A stretch of 29,426 nucleotides of DNA from JBEKYH01 sp049511115 (GCA_049511115.1 JBEKYH010000055.1:1-29426); one strand, 5' to 3'. Counted from the stretch's first letter, positions 16,801 through 24,557 are shown. Made by a program: numbers and translations. The notes: generated from the sequence alone by a model not told the origin.

Positions 16801-16890
16801 TCCGGCGATTCCCTGGAAAACAACCAGGGATATGCGACGTTGACATACAGCGAGATGGTGGCGAATTTCACGGATGGATGCGCCTCGTGA
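13816..16890 (+). CDS. LEPR-XLL-type secreted protein with seven FN3 domains and a calpain-type (C2) cysteine protease domain
   Basis: Predicted 1024-residue exported protein. Near the N-terminus, after a basic stretch, is FEPLETRTLMS (36-46), a variant of the LEPR-XLL motif common on large secreted planctomycete proteins. Fibronectin type III domains follow: a shortened first one (~50-121) and six full ones (122-664), with repeating 'LTWTDN..ATGYYVLRSTD' and 'YYYEVQAF' strands. Residues ~665-790 are beta-rich and resemble nothing I can name. The C-terminal ~220 residues are a calpain-like papain-fold protease with the full set of catalytic residues: QGESGDCYFL (Q817, C823), GDHAYTLV (H970) and VRNPWG (N991). 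FN3 arrays suggest binding to cell-surface or extracellular polymers. No calcium-binding EF hands, transmembrane segment or sorting tail is seen. Start choice is tentative: no clear ribosome binding site precedes it. Confidence 0.9.
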   Translation: MGFVPGARKPHKYALRRAIAGGSLRAARELSSACCFEPLETRTLMSVSAPSVLTAKATAPDILRSTNGANYNEITTLSASNVSNYKDTTTKSGRVYQYEIQAFKGQKTSPASNVAKAITPLVPVSNLSATATGPTSVQLNWTDNDRLATGYNVLRSTDGINFTRIVKLTGTAAASYLDTTVLSGQAYEYEVKAINATTTAAASTPASATTPLVAPSHLAATLSGTSINLAWTDNDSSATGYDVLRSTDDIQFSSIATLNSATADSYLDTTSTSGTDYYYEVSAFDAATASPASNVAAITTPLAAVSSLTASETGPTTVQLNWSDNDASASGYNILRSSDGVNFTQIAQVNAAAAVSYLDSTAPSGQSLAYEVEAFDSDTTAAASAPADTVTPLQTPTAVTATWSQTAIDLTWTDNDPAATGYYIFRSSDDVHYGLLTTLSGGTIDSYDDETTGTGTTYSYEVQAFDAAAKSAVSYAASATTPLSAVTNLTATANGPTNVQLHWQDNDADATGYYILHSTDGVHFAQIAQLTVASATSYDDTAAVSGQSNYYEVQAFDASTTAPVSTPASALTPLAAPTGLAATLSGYSINLTWTDNSSSATGYYVLRSTDNVHFSTYATLTNSAADSYSDTATASATTYYYEVQAFNAVTTSAISSVVSKTTPASQVSIATRYGDELTVTAAGSDDSVSVSQNGSTLTIFADGNTFTDPATAGGLFVYTRGGDDSINIASSVSADVTLETIDGAVTTISSAGTDVTAWIDATDIYTGTGTVHRVSAFAGGVSKAAGAALANPTDSGTTVTANASLFGTGPVAADVNQGESGDCYFLSSLAAFAGQDPQALEKSAVDMGDGTYAVQFMSNNSPVYVRVSNQFASGPFGGYMFAHPGSNGTIWAMVMEKAFCYFRTGANTYASIDSGWMGEVYADLGFESNNFFTGDYTSSSLYSLLSADISAGDAVTLGTPQYAPNLVGDHAYTLVSVSLNASGVAQYVVRNPWGVSGDSLENNQGYATLTYSEMVANFTDGCAS
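14179..15807 (+). repeat. 543-bp tandem repeat (three copies) encoding FN3 pairs
   Basis: Within the FN3-calpain gene, equivalent codons recur exactly 543 bp (181 codons) apart. The 'VQLxW' codons start at 14224, 14767 and 15310; the 'INLxW/IDLTW' codons start at 14494, 15037 and 15580. The unit is therefore a pair of FN3 domains, type A ('GPTxVQL', 'DGVNF') plus type B ('SGxSINL', 'DDxxF'), present three times without any indel. Confidence 0.85.
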
Positions 16891-16945
16891 GCTATCCTTA
16901 CCAGGCTCTCCAACCCGCAAGCTAAATCCGGCTTATTTCGTTATT

Positions 16946-17007
16946 CGATCGAGTAAAATCTCACTTTTCAATTTTCGGTGGCGGACCTATACTCGATCCG
17001 ATCGAGT
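16946..17007. promoter_or_regulatory. Probable repressor operator: 17-bp palindrome plus upstream half-site
   Basis: ACTCGATC-C-GATCGAGT (16991-17007) is a perfect palindrome with 8-bp arms. Its right half, CGATCGAGT, recurs as a direct copy at 16946-16954, exactly 53 bp upstream (about five helical turns). The palindrome overlaps the last bases of the -10 element and the likely transcription start; the half-site lies upstream of the -35. The arrangement is typical of a dimeric repressor site, possibly with a second contact on the same DNA face. The regulator is not identifiable. Confidence 0.6.
16965..16993 (+). promoter_or_regulatory. Sigma-70-like promoter of the hybrid kinase gene
   Basis: TTTTCA (16965-16970), a 17-bp spacer, then TATACT (16988-16993). 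The predicted transcription start near 17000 gives a leader of about 90 bases. The -10 matches the consensus in five of six positions and the -35 in four of six. Confidence 0.55.
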
Positions 17008-17091
17008 GGTGGCTGCTCGAATCGCGGCTATTGGTGGGTTTGACGACAAAGGGCCAGGTGGGCCCCAATTGCCTAGTTCGGAGACAATTGC

Positions 17092-20000
17092 ATGGGGACG
17101 AATAATGCGACGACCTCGGGCGTTGCGTATTCGGACGGCGAAGGCTTTCTTTCCGGAGGCGGAGAGATGGGCGCGCAGATGCGCGCCAAGGACTGGGCCT
17201 CCACTCCGCTGGGTCAGACCGCCAACTGGCCCCAGAGCCTCAAAACCGTCGTCCGCATCATGCTCGATTCCCGCTACGCCATGTGGATGGGCTGGGGAAG
17301 CGAACTGACCTTCTTCTATAACGATACTTACGCTCGCGACACCCTGGGCAAGAAGCATCCCTGGGCTCTTGCAAAGCCGGCCCGGGAGGTGTGGGCCGAA
17401 ATATGGTCTGACATCGGACCGCGCATTGATCGCGTTCTGACCAGCGGCCAGGCCTCGTGGGACGAAGGATTGTTTCTCCTCCTCGAACGCAACGGATACC
17501 CTGAAGAGACTTACCATACTTTTTCCTACAGCCCGCTCTACGACGACGCCGGAAAAACCGGCGGGATGCTTTGCGTTGTTACCGAAGAGACCGAAAGAGT
17601 CATTGCCCAAAGGCGCGTCGCACTGCTCAGGGATCTCGCGGCCGCCAGTACAAATATCAAGGTGGAAAAAGACGTCTTCGGCGCCGTCGAGCGATGCGTT
17701 ACCGGTGTCGCGCGCGATTTGCCGTTCACGTTGACCTATCTTTTCGAGAATCAGGGCGAAACCGCGCGCCTCTCATCCAGGACGGGTATCGATAGCGCCG
17801 TCGCCTTGGCAATGGACGACGGAATCTCGGTCTGGCCGCTGCGCGAGATGTTGGACAAAAACGCTCCCACGGTCGTCGGCGATGTCGCCGCCCGCTTACA
17901 CATCGCGGCGAAGGATTCGGCCTTGCTGTCGGTGCGCCAAGCCATGCTCGTGCCGATTGCCCAACAAGGGCAGTCGCGGCCGGCGGGTGTGTTTGTGGCC
18001 GGCATCAATCCCCACCGGCCGCTCGATGAAGGCTACCGCGGATTCATCAATCTTTTCGTGGGCCAGATCGCCTCGGCGCTGGCCAACGCGCACGCGTACG
18101 AAGAGGAGCGCCGCCGCGCCGAAGCCCTGGCCGAATTGGACCGCGCCAAGACGACATTTTTCAGCAACGTCAGCCACGAATTCCGCACGCCGCTGACACT
18201 GATGCTCGGACCGCTGGAGGACACGATCTCCCAGGCGCACGGCGCGCTGCCGGGACAGGCAATTGAAGAGCTGAAGATCGTGCATCGCAATGGGCTGCGC
18301 CTGCTCAAACTGGTCAATTCGCTGCTGGATTTTTCGCGCATTGAAGCGGGGCGCATGCAGGCCGCTCTTGAGCCCTGTGATCTCCCCGCATACACGGCCG
18401 AACTCGCCAGTGTTTTCCGCTCGGCGATTGAAAAGGCCGGCATGCAACTCGTCGTGGATTGCCCGCCGTTGCCGCAGACAACCCATGTCGATCGCGCGAT
18501 GTGGGAAAAGGTCGTGCTCAACCTTCTCTCCAACGCCTTTAAGTTCACCCTGCAGGGCAGAATCACCGTCGCCTTTCGCCAAATCGGCGACGAAGCGGAA
18601 TTGTCCGTCAGTGACACCGGCTGCGGGATTCCCGAGCACGAGTTGCCGCGGCTTTTCGACCGCTTTCACCGCGTCGAGGGAACGCGCGGACGCACCCACG
18701 AGGGAACCGGCATCGGCCTGGCCCTGGTGCATGAACTCGTCAACCTTCACGGCGGAAGCGTTCAGGTCGAAAGCCGTGTCAATGAGGGAAGCACATTCCG
18801 CGTGCGAATTCCCGCCGGTGGGGCGGACTTGCCGGCGAATCGAATCGACCAACGCGGCGCCGCCGGCGCGGCGGTATCCCTCGGACAGGCGTCATTTCTC
18901 GAAGAGGCTAAGCGCTGGCTTCCCGAAGCGGCCGGCGCTTCCGAAGACGTGTATGGCGCGGACGGTTTGCCCCAACCGGCGGCGAAGCCGGGGCCGCGGC
19001 AGCGCATCATCCTGGCCGACGACAACGCGGACATGAGGCAATACGTCCGCCGCCTCCTCGCCGGCCACTACGATGTCGAAGCCGTCAAAGACGGAATCGC
19101 CGCTCTTGAGGCCATTCGCGGCAGGCGGCCCGACCTGGTGTTGACCGACGTGATGATGCCCAACCTCGACGGATTTGGACTTCTAAGGGAGATTCGCGCC
19201 AACAACGACACCGCCGGTATTCCCGTGATCCTACTCTCCGCGCGGGCCGGTGAAGAAGCCACCCTTGAAGGTCTCGCGGCGGGGGCCGATGACTATCTTG
19301 TCAAGCCGTTCAGCGCGCGCGAGCTGCTGGGACGCATCGCCGCGCTTTTGGAACGCAAACGGTTCCAGGAGGCGCTGGCCGCGGCCGACGACCGTCTCCG
19401 CATCGCTCTCAACGCCGCGAAAATGGCCGCCTGGGAATGGGACCCCATCGCAGATACCCTGATTATTTCCGACACGGCCGGCGAGGTGTTTGGTCTGGCG
19501 CGCGGCCGGACGCTCAGCAGCGGAAATCAGGGCGCTGGTATTATCCACCCCGATGATCTCCCCGCGCACCGCGCCCGCCTGCAAAAAGCCATCGACGGCC
19601 TCACCAGTTTTCACAGCCAGTTTCGCGTCGTTCGTCCCCTCGACGGCGCGATTGCCTGGATGGAGGAACGCGGTTTTGCCCGGCGCGACCGGGTCACCGG
19701 CCAGGTCCGCGTCAGCGGCGTGGTGATGGATGTCACCGAGTCGAAAAAAGCCGAGCAGGAACGCGAGCGCCTGCTGGAGCGCGAGCGATTTGCCCGCGGC
19801 GAGGCCGAGCGAGCCAGCCGCTTGAAGGAGGATTTTCTCACCACCCTTTCCCATGAACTCCGGACGCCTCTCAATGCGATACTCGGCTGGACGCACATCC
19901 TTGAGCGCGGCCGAGGCGATCCCGCGACGCTTGCCGAAGGACTCGCCGTCATCTCGCGCAACGCGCGAGCCCAGACGCAAATGATCGAAGACCTGCTGGA

Positions 20001-20988
20001 CATGAGCCGCATCAGCTCAGGGAAACTCCGGCTTGAGGTGCAGCGCGTGGGCCTGTCGGAAGTGACTCTGGCCGCCATTGAGTCGGTTCGCCCCGCCGCC
20101 GAAGCCAAGGAGATCCGCCTGATCAAAGTCCTGGACCCGGTCCGTACAGTCGTGTCAGGTGATCCGCACCGGCTGCAACAGGTGGTGTGGAACCTGCTCA
20201 ATAATGCCATCAAGTTCACGCCCAAAGGCGGGCGCGTGCAGGTCGTGCTGGAGCGTATCAATTCGCACGTTGAACTGAGCGTCAATGACAATGGCACCGG
20301 CATCGAGGCGTCGTTTCTGCCGCACGTGTTTGAGCGCTTCCGTCAGGCGGATGCGTCAACGAAGAGATCTTTCGGCGGTCTGGGCCTGGGATTGTCGATC
20401 GTCAAGCAGTTGGTGGAATTGCACGGCGGCACCGTGAGCGCCGCCAGCCCCGGCGAGGGTCAGGGCGCCACCTTCACGGTCCGCCTGCCGGTCGCAAGCA
20501 CCCTGGAGGAAGCCGTCCCGACTCCGCAGGCGGCCCCTTCGCATGGAGCCGATGGCTTAGAACAAATCTCTCTCGACGGGGTCAAAGTTCTTGTCGTGGA
20601 TGACGAGCCGGATTCTCGCGATCTGGTCAAGCGGATTTTGGGCGGCTGCCGCGCGACCGTGATAACGGCCGGCTCCGCCGCTCAGGCGCTGCAGCATTTC
20701 CACAAAGAGCGGCCGCATGTCATCGTCAGCGACATCGGCATGCCGGACCAGGATGGGTACGAATTCATGCGCACGGTGCGAAGCCTTCGCCGCGAGGAGG
20801 GGGGCCAAACTCCCGCGGCCGCTCTCACCGCCTACGCGCGCCCGCTCGACCGGCGGCAGGCGCTTCTGGCGGGATACCAATCGCACGTGGTCAAGCCCGC
20901 CGATCCCGCCGAACTGGTCACTGTCGTCGCCAGCCTCGCCGGCAAACTCGTCGGCAATTCCCGCACGCCAGCCACTGCGAAGGAATGA
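17092..20988 (+). CDS. Soluble double hybrid histidine kinase (PAS-GAF-HisKA-HATPase-REC-PAS-HisKA-HATPase-REC)
   Basis: Predicted 1298-residue cytoplasmic signalling protein without membrane segments. Order: PAS-like sensor (~35-165), GAF-like (~175-340), first HisKA with SHEFRTP (H362), HATPase (N481, DTGCGIP, GTGIGLAL), first receiver (~638-750; D686, K738), PAS (~765-885), short coiled linker, second HisKA with SHELRTP (H921), second HATPase (NNAIKF, DNGTGI, GLGLGLSI), second receiver (~1164-1285; D1214, K1268). All phospho-acceptor residues and ATP-binding boxes appear intact, so two kinase modules and two receivers may form an internal relay. No Hpt domain or DNA-binding output is present, so a separate Hpt or response regulator must act downstream. 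ATG 17092 has GGAG 8 bases upstream. Ligand and output are unknown. Confidence 0.93.
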   Translation: MGTNNATTSGVAYSDGEGFLSGGGEMGAQMRAKDWASTPLGQTANWPQSLKTVVRIMLDSRYAMWMGWGSELTFFYNDTYARDTLGKKHPWALAKPAREVWAEIWSDIGPRIDRVLTSGQASWDEGLFLLLERNGYPEETYHTFSYSPLYDDAGKTGGMLCVVTEETERVIAQRRVALLRDLAAASTNIKVEKDVFGAVERCVTGVARDLPFTLTYLFENQGETARLSSRTGIDSAVALAMDDGISVWPLREMLDKNAPTVVGDVAARLHIAAKDSALLSVRQAMLVPIAQQGQSRPAGVFVAGINPHRPLDEGYRGFINLFVGQIASALANAHAYEEERRRAEALAELDRAKTTFFSNVSHEFRTPLTLMLGPLEDTISQAHGALPGQAIEELKIVHRNGLRLLKLVNSLLDFSRIEAGRMQAALEPCDLPAYTAELASVFRSAIEKAGMQLVVDCPPLPQTTHVDRAMWEKVVLNLLSNAFKFTLQGRITVAFRQIGDEAELSVSDTGCGIPEHELPRLFDRFHRVEGTRGRTHEGTGIGLALVHELVNLHGGSVQVESRVNEGSTFRVRIPAGGADLPANRIDQRGAAGAAVSLGQASFLEEAKRWLPEAAGASEDVYGADGLPQPAAKPGPRQRIILADDNADMRQYVRRLLAGHYDVEAVKDGIAALEAIRGRRPDLVLTDVMMPNLDGFGLLREIRANNDTAGIPVILLSARAGEEATLEGLAAGADDYLVKPFSARELLGRIAALLERKRFQEALAAADDRLRIALNAAKMAAWEWDPIADTLIISDTAGEVFGLARGRTLSSGNQGAGIIHPDDLPAHRARLQKAIDGLTSFHSQFRVVRPLDGAIAWMEERGFARRDRVTGQVRVSGVVMDVTESKKAEQERERLLERERFARGEAERASRLKEDFLTTLSHELRTPLNAILGWTHILERGRGDPATLAEGLAVISRNARAQTQMIEDLLDMSRISSGKLRLEVQRVGLSEVTLAAIESVRPAAEAKEIRLIKVLDPVRTVVSGDPHRLQQVVWNLLNNAIKFTPKGGRVQVVLERINSHVELSVNDNGTGIEASFLPHVFERFRQADASTKRSFGGLGLGLSIVKQLVELHGGTVSAASPGEGQGATFTVRLPVASTLEEAVPTPQAAPSHGADGLEQISLDGVKVLVVDDEPDSRDLVKRILGGCRATVITAGSAAQALQHFHKERPHVIVSDIGMPDQDGYEFMRTVRSLRREEGGQTPAAALTAYARPLDRRQALLAGYQSHVVKPADPAELVTVVASLAGKLVGNSRTPATAKE

Positions 20989-21011
20989 GTCGCGGACCGC
21001 CAACGCGATCA

Positions 21012-21995
21012 CTACTGCTCAACCAACGTCCAACTTCTGTCGGGATTGTATTCGGTCATGGCATGCGCCAAATCGGCCGTCTTGGGCCCCAGGTCCTTCT
21101 GATACAGCTTGCCCTGGTGGCTGATGATGAAGGTCATGATGCCTGATTTGCCGTAATCGACCGGATAGGCGACCAGCGCAAAGCCCGCGATCATGTTGCC
21201 GTTGATGACATAATCATATTGCCCGCCTGGCGCGGCCGGCCCTTGGCGCGTCAGGATGTGATAAATGTAGCCAAAATAGGGGTGCGGGCCGGCGCTATCC
21301 TTTTTGCCGGGCGTATAACCTTCCTCGGTTGCCTGCGCGATGACCGAACCAAAGGGGCTTTCCTCTTCGCCGGGCGCGGTGGGCCAGTAAAGTCCATCCT
21401 TGCCGTTGTGGCTGATGAAATGCTGGGCGTATTTCAAGACGCCGCTGCCGTCGCGGTCGGCGCTGGCATACTCGCGCTGCGCTTCGACGTAGGCGCGGCA
21501 GACTTTGATGGTTTCCAACTCATTTCCGCCAATGCGGCGGTCGAGAATTTCCTGAGCGCCGGCCTCGGTGTCAAAGAACCACTTGCCGCTGGGGAGGCGC
21601 GTGAGGGGAATGGGAAACGGCCAGTTGTCCTTGCCGATGTCGATGATCGACGTACTGCCGTCTTTCTTCTCCAGTTCGAGATGCTCGCTGGCGTCCTGGA
21701 CGAAATGATCGAAGGCCTTTTCATCCTCGACTTTGTCGCCGGTCACGAAATCCTTGATCGACGGCCCAAAGATTTTGTCCAGCGCCGCGTGATCGTGCGC
21801 TTTCACAGCGGCGACCAGGGCGGCCGCGGCCTTGTCATCGGTATCAAAGCGATCCTGGCCGACGCCGGGTTCGCCCGCGGGGCGCGTGGCGGCGGCATTC
21901 ACGGGAGAGTCGTCGCCGCGCGCCATCGCGTTGAATGTAAAAGCAACGCCGGCGGCGAGAGTCAGTGCGGCAAGTGCATGAATTCGAGACTGCAT
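21012..21995 (-). CDS. DUF2950 family secreted protein
   Basis: Predicted 327-residue exported protein with an N-terminal Sec-type signal (MQSRIHALAALTLAAGVAFT..AMA). The mature part shows the DUF2950 pattern: 'F.TDDKAAAALVAAVKAHDHAALDKIFG' near the start, the W-F-P-IPL segment, KWFFDTEAGAQEILDRRIGGNELETIKVC, the YASADRDGSG...YAQHFIS region, GLYWPTAPGEEESPFG and the final FGYIYHILTRQGPAAPGG...GGNMIAGFALVAYP-like block. Molecular function is not known for the family; members are periplasmic or outer-membrane associated and often sit beside DUF3300 genes, as here. Start 21995 has GTGGAG upstream. Its stop is only 23 bp from that of the converging kinase gene. Confidence 0.9.
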   Translation of the reverse strand: MQSRIHALAALTLAAGVAFTFNAMARGDDSPVNAAATRPAGEPGVGQDRFDTDDKAAAALVAAVKAHDHAALDKIFGPSIKDFVTGDKVEDEKAFDHFVQDASEHLELEKKDGSTSIIDIGKDNWPFPIPLTRLPSGKWFFDTEAGAQEILDRRIGGNELETIKVCRAYVEAQREYASADRDGSGVLKYAQHFISHNGKDGLYWPTAPGEEESPFGSVIAQATEEGYTPGKKDSAGPHPYFGYIYHILTRQGPAAPGGQYDYVINGNMIAGFALVAYPVDYGKSGIMTFIISHQGKLYQKDLGPKTADLAHAMTEYNPDRSWTLVEQ

Positions 21996-22035
21996 ATTGA
22001 TACTCCACAAAGGCCCCAAATGCGGGGCGAGATAA

Positions 22036-23211
22036 TCATCGACGGCCCCTCGACGCCTGGCCGCGGGCGCTTGCGGCGCGGGCATCGGCCGCGGAACCGC
22101 CGCCGAAGGCGCCGCTGGGAGCTGCGCGGACGGGCGCCGGCGGCGGGGGTCTATATTCGGGTTGCTGCCGGGGCGCAGCCTCCTGGACGCGTTGCACCGG
22201 CGGCGCAGCGGCGGGGCGGGCGCGTTGCACGGCGCGTTGGACATCGCCGCGATTGACAACCGGATCAAAGATATTCGCCGACGGTTCGCGGGCCGGCGCA
22301 CCGCGCACAACGCCCGGCTGAACTCGCGCGCCGCCAAGATGAACACGAGCCGCAACTTCGGAAGTCAATACCGGCGCTGCCCCGCGCGGCGCACGCGCCC
22401 AGCGCTGTGGATGCGGCGCCCATCCGCGGTGCTGGCGAAACCATTGTGGCGGATTGCGGTCCCAATCCGGCGGATGATGCCATCCATAATACCAGCCCGC
22501 GCCCACGACGATGTAGCCGCCGCCCCAGTCAAAACCGTTATCACACCAGATGCCGATGGGATAGCTCGCTCCCCAGTCGATCGGATACGCGCCGGTGTAG
22601 ACGACTTCCGGATTATACGTGGGCACGTAGATCACATTCGGATCAACCGGCTCGATGAGCAGATCATTTCCGTCGGCAACCACCTGCGCCTGCTGCGTAT
22701 CCTGAAGGCTTCCATCGGCTCTGGCCTGGGCGCGCAAGCGCTGCACCGAAGCCAGCACGTCGGCCTGCTGATTGAGGAACGCCGCGCCAAGCGCCTGCGT
22801 CCAATCAATCTGGTCGCTCATCATTTTGAGAACGGTTGGATAGTGAACCAATGCCTTGATCGAACCGTCCCAGTTCTGGGCATCGATGTTTGTCTCGGTA
22901 GGCGTGGGCGCGGAACTGAGCCATTGCTCGGCGGCGACAATGTCCTGCGGATAGGTGGCGGCGGGGAATATCAGCGACAACAGCGGATCGGGATAGAGCG
23001 CGATTGGCGCCAGCAATTGATCCATTTGATCGGGAGCCAACAGCACCGGCGCCGCGTCCAGCGCGGGCGTAACCGGCGGGGCGCCCTCGGGATATTGCAC
23101 ATATTGCGGATACTGCGGCGCGTCATCATCCTGCGCCATCACCAGCCCAACGGCCCCGCCCAAGGCAGCCACGACGATCAGGCTCCGCGTTCTTCGAAAT
23201 GTCTTTCGCAT
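22036..23211 (-). CDS. DUF3300 family secreted protein
   Basis: Predicted 391-residue exported protein. A basic N-terminus and hydrophobic core (SLIVVAALGGAVGLVMA) form a signal peptide, cleaved after ~residue 26. The DUF3300 core follows (~55-260): LLAPIALYPDPLLSLIFPAATYP, IVAAEQWL, WDGSIKALVHYPTVLKMM, ALGAAFLNQQADVLASVQRLR, DPNVIYVPTYNPEVVYG-like and a W/G/Y-rich stretch. The last ~120 residues are low-complexity Arg/Pro/Ala, likely disordered. The family function is unknown. The gene lies 40 bp upstream of the DUF2950 gene on the same strand, a neighbourhood known from other bacteria, so the two probably form one operon and act together at the cell envelope. Confidence 0.9.
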   Translation of the reverse strand: MRKTFRRTRSLIVVAALGGAVGLVMAQDDDAPQYPQYVQYPEGAPPVTPALDAAPVLLAPDQMDQLLAPIALYPDPLLSLIFPAATYPQDIVAAEQWLSSAPTPTETNIDAQNWDGSIKALVHYPTVLKMMSDQIDWTQALGAAFLNQQADVLASVQRLRAQARADGSLQDTQQAQVVADGNDLLIEPVDPNVIYVPTYNPEVVYTGAYPIDWGASYPIGIWCDNGFDWGGGYIVVGAGWYYGWHHPPDWDRNPPQWFRQHRGWAPHPQRWARAPRGAAPVLTSEVAARVHLGGARVQPGVVRGAPAREPSANIFDPVVNRGDVQRAVQRARPAAAPPVQRVQEAAPRQQPEYRPPPPAPVRAAPSGAFGGGSAADARAASARGQASRGRR

Positions 23212-23301
23212 CCTGTCCCAATTGTAGCACTGCTGTGAGGGCGGAATTCATTAGGGCATTTAGATTAACGGAACAGGCAATTTCCTGATGGGGCGACGGG
23301 C

Positions 23302-23332
23302 GCGGGGCCGGCTCTAACAGCTCCGGCCCCGC
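23302..23332. terminator. Strong GC hairpin between the unrecognised secreted protein gene and DUF3300
   Basis: GCGGGGCCGG (23302-23311) and CCGGCCCCGC (23323-23332) form a perfect 10-bp stem with an 11-base loop, 24 bp after the stop of the minus-strand gene at 23357-24244. No T-run follows. It probably ends that transcript and separates it from DUF3300-DUF2950. Confidence 0.6.
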
Positions 23333-23356
23333 TTGCTGACGAAACGGGACTTGCCG

Positions 23357-24244
23357 CTACCGTGCGCTTGCCGTTCCGTTATTGGGCGAAACGCCGTACA
23401 GCGCCGCGACAACCTGCCGGGCCACCATGCGGTACGCATCGGTCACATCACTGGGCCAGCGATCCTGGTGCGACGCGATGTAGTTCAGATGCGTCACCAG
23501 GTCGTTGTAAATCTGTTCGCCGGTCCGGTCGGTGGGAACGTCCACGTACCATCCGGTCATGGCCTGGTGGATCAGGGACACCTTTATTGCCGGCAGATTG
23601 TCACCGGGTGGAAAACAAATCACCGCGACGGCCTTGCCCTGAGTCAAAACCTTGGTGTTGCTGCGCTGCTGGTCGGAGTTAGCGCCCGCCTGCACGGCCA
23701 GGCCCGGGGCGGGAGTCATCGGCCAGTTCATCGACGCGACCGCCGTGTCGCTCACCTCGCCCTGAGCCATCGGAAACTGCTCATTGAAGACGAGGTTTTT
23801 GTCGGAGACATCAAAATCCTGGTTGTATTTGGCGCGCCATTCACTTTGAATCTGCGCGATGATCCCATTCAATTCGCCCTGGTTGACGCCCTTGAACTCC
23901 TGGGCGCGGTCCTTATCGCGCTTGGCCAGCTCGGAAAGAAATCCGCTGAAAAAGCTGTCATAGGAATCCTTTGTGACGGCCCGGTTGGTCAAGCCCACCA
24001 GCGTGCTCTTTACGCCGCTGGCCGCGTCCTCCTCTTTCTCGGCGAATCCATCCGGCAGATGCGGAACGGTAGCGACTTGATTCTGAACCGTCTGGTTCGG
24101 CGCGCTATTGGCGTTTGGGTCAGGCGCTGGATTCGCGCCTTGTTGCCCCGCGCCTGCGCGCGGAACGAAGGCCAAAGCGCCCAGCCCCGCAGCGGCCAGA
24201 ATCAGATGCCGTTTGATCGTTCGAGATGATAATTGCATCGACAT
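23357..24244 (-). CDS. Secreted protein of unrecognised family
   Basis: Predicted 295 residues. The N-terminus (SSRTIKRHLILAAAGLGALAFVPRAGA) is a Sec signal peptide, followed by a Pro/Asn/Ala/Gln-rich linker to ~residue 55. The mature part (~60-290) is mixed: a DSFFSGFLSELAKRDKDRAQEFKG helical segment, VNQGELNGIIAQIQSEWRAKYNQDFDVSDKNLVF, then GKAVAVICFPPGDNLPAIKVSLIHQAMTGWYVDVP, and a C-terminal helix (ARQVVAALYG). The GWYVDVPTDRTGEQIYNDLVTHL segment looks like a structural-core motif, but I cannot assign a family or catalytic residues. ATG 24244 is preceded by AAGGAA; ATG 24238 is an alternative. It lies 145 bp upstream of DUF3300 in the same direction, so a related envelope role is a guess. 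Confidence 0.85.
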   Translation of the reverse strand: MSMQLSSRTIKRHLILAAAGLGALAFVPRAGAGQQGANPAPDPNANSAPNQTVQNQVATVPHLPDGFAEKEEDAASGVKSTLVGLTNRAVTKDSYDSFFSGFLSELAKRDKDRAQEFKGVNQGELNGIIAQIQSEWRAKYNQDFDVSDKNLVFNEQFPMAQGEVSDTAVASMNWPMTPAPGLAVQAGANSDQQRSNTKVLTQGKAVAVICFPPGDNLPAIKVSLIHQAMTGWYVDVPTDRTGEQIYNDLVTHLNYIASHQDRWPSDVTDAYRMVARQVVAALYGVSPNNGTASAR

Positions 24245-24557
24245 AACAACATTCCTTTCTCCGGTTACTATCCGGACAAAAAATCAATCATCATCGTTGA
24301 TGATAGATTCCCTCGTCACCGGCGACTCTGAGATTTCCTCCGATATTTCCGGCGAAAAATCCGATGGGGATCGGGGCGCGCCTCACCCGGCGCTGGACTG
24401 AGAGCGCGGCGTCCGGTCTCTTGCTGATGAAGTCACAGATCATCTGTCAAAACCAAACAGTTGCCCGCCCTCCGATTCCTTGCCCGTGCACCGGGAGAAC
24501 GCTGTTTCACCCCTTGCGAAACTCATGACTCTTGCCGCGACAGCATGACGCCTAAGA
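24245..24557. other. Intergenic stretch upstream of the unrecognised secreted protein
   Basis: No credible gene is seen in these ~310 bases. Two small inverted repeats lie in the leader of the minus-strand gene: TCCGG-TTACTAT-CCGGA (24260-24276), just upstream of its ribosome binding site, and ATCATC-GTT-GATGAT (24290-24304). They could fold the 5' leader or bind a regulator; nothing else is recognisable. Confidence 0.4.

Noticed and set aside
15904..16920. Minus-strand 338-residue frame opposite the calpain domain
   Set aside because: Antisense of a gene with clear catalytic motifs; Gly/Arg/Val-rich shadow.
23221..23229. TGCTACAAT as an extended -10 promoter for DUF3300
   Set aside because: Good match on the minus strand but only 9 bases before the start codon and without a -35, so it would require a near-leaderless mRNA. 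A similar TGTGATACT before the FAD monooxygenase was rejected for the same reason.
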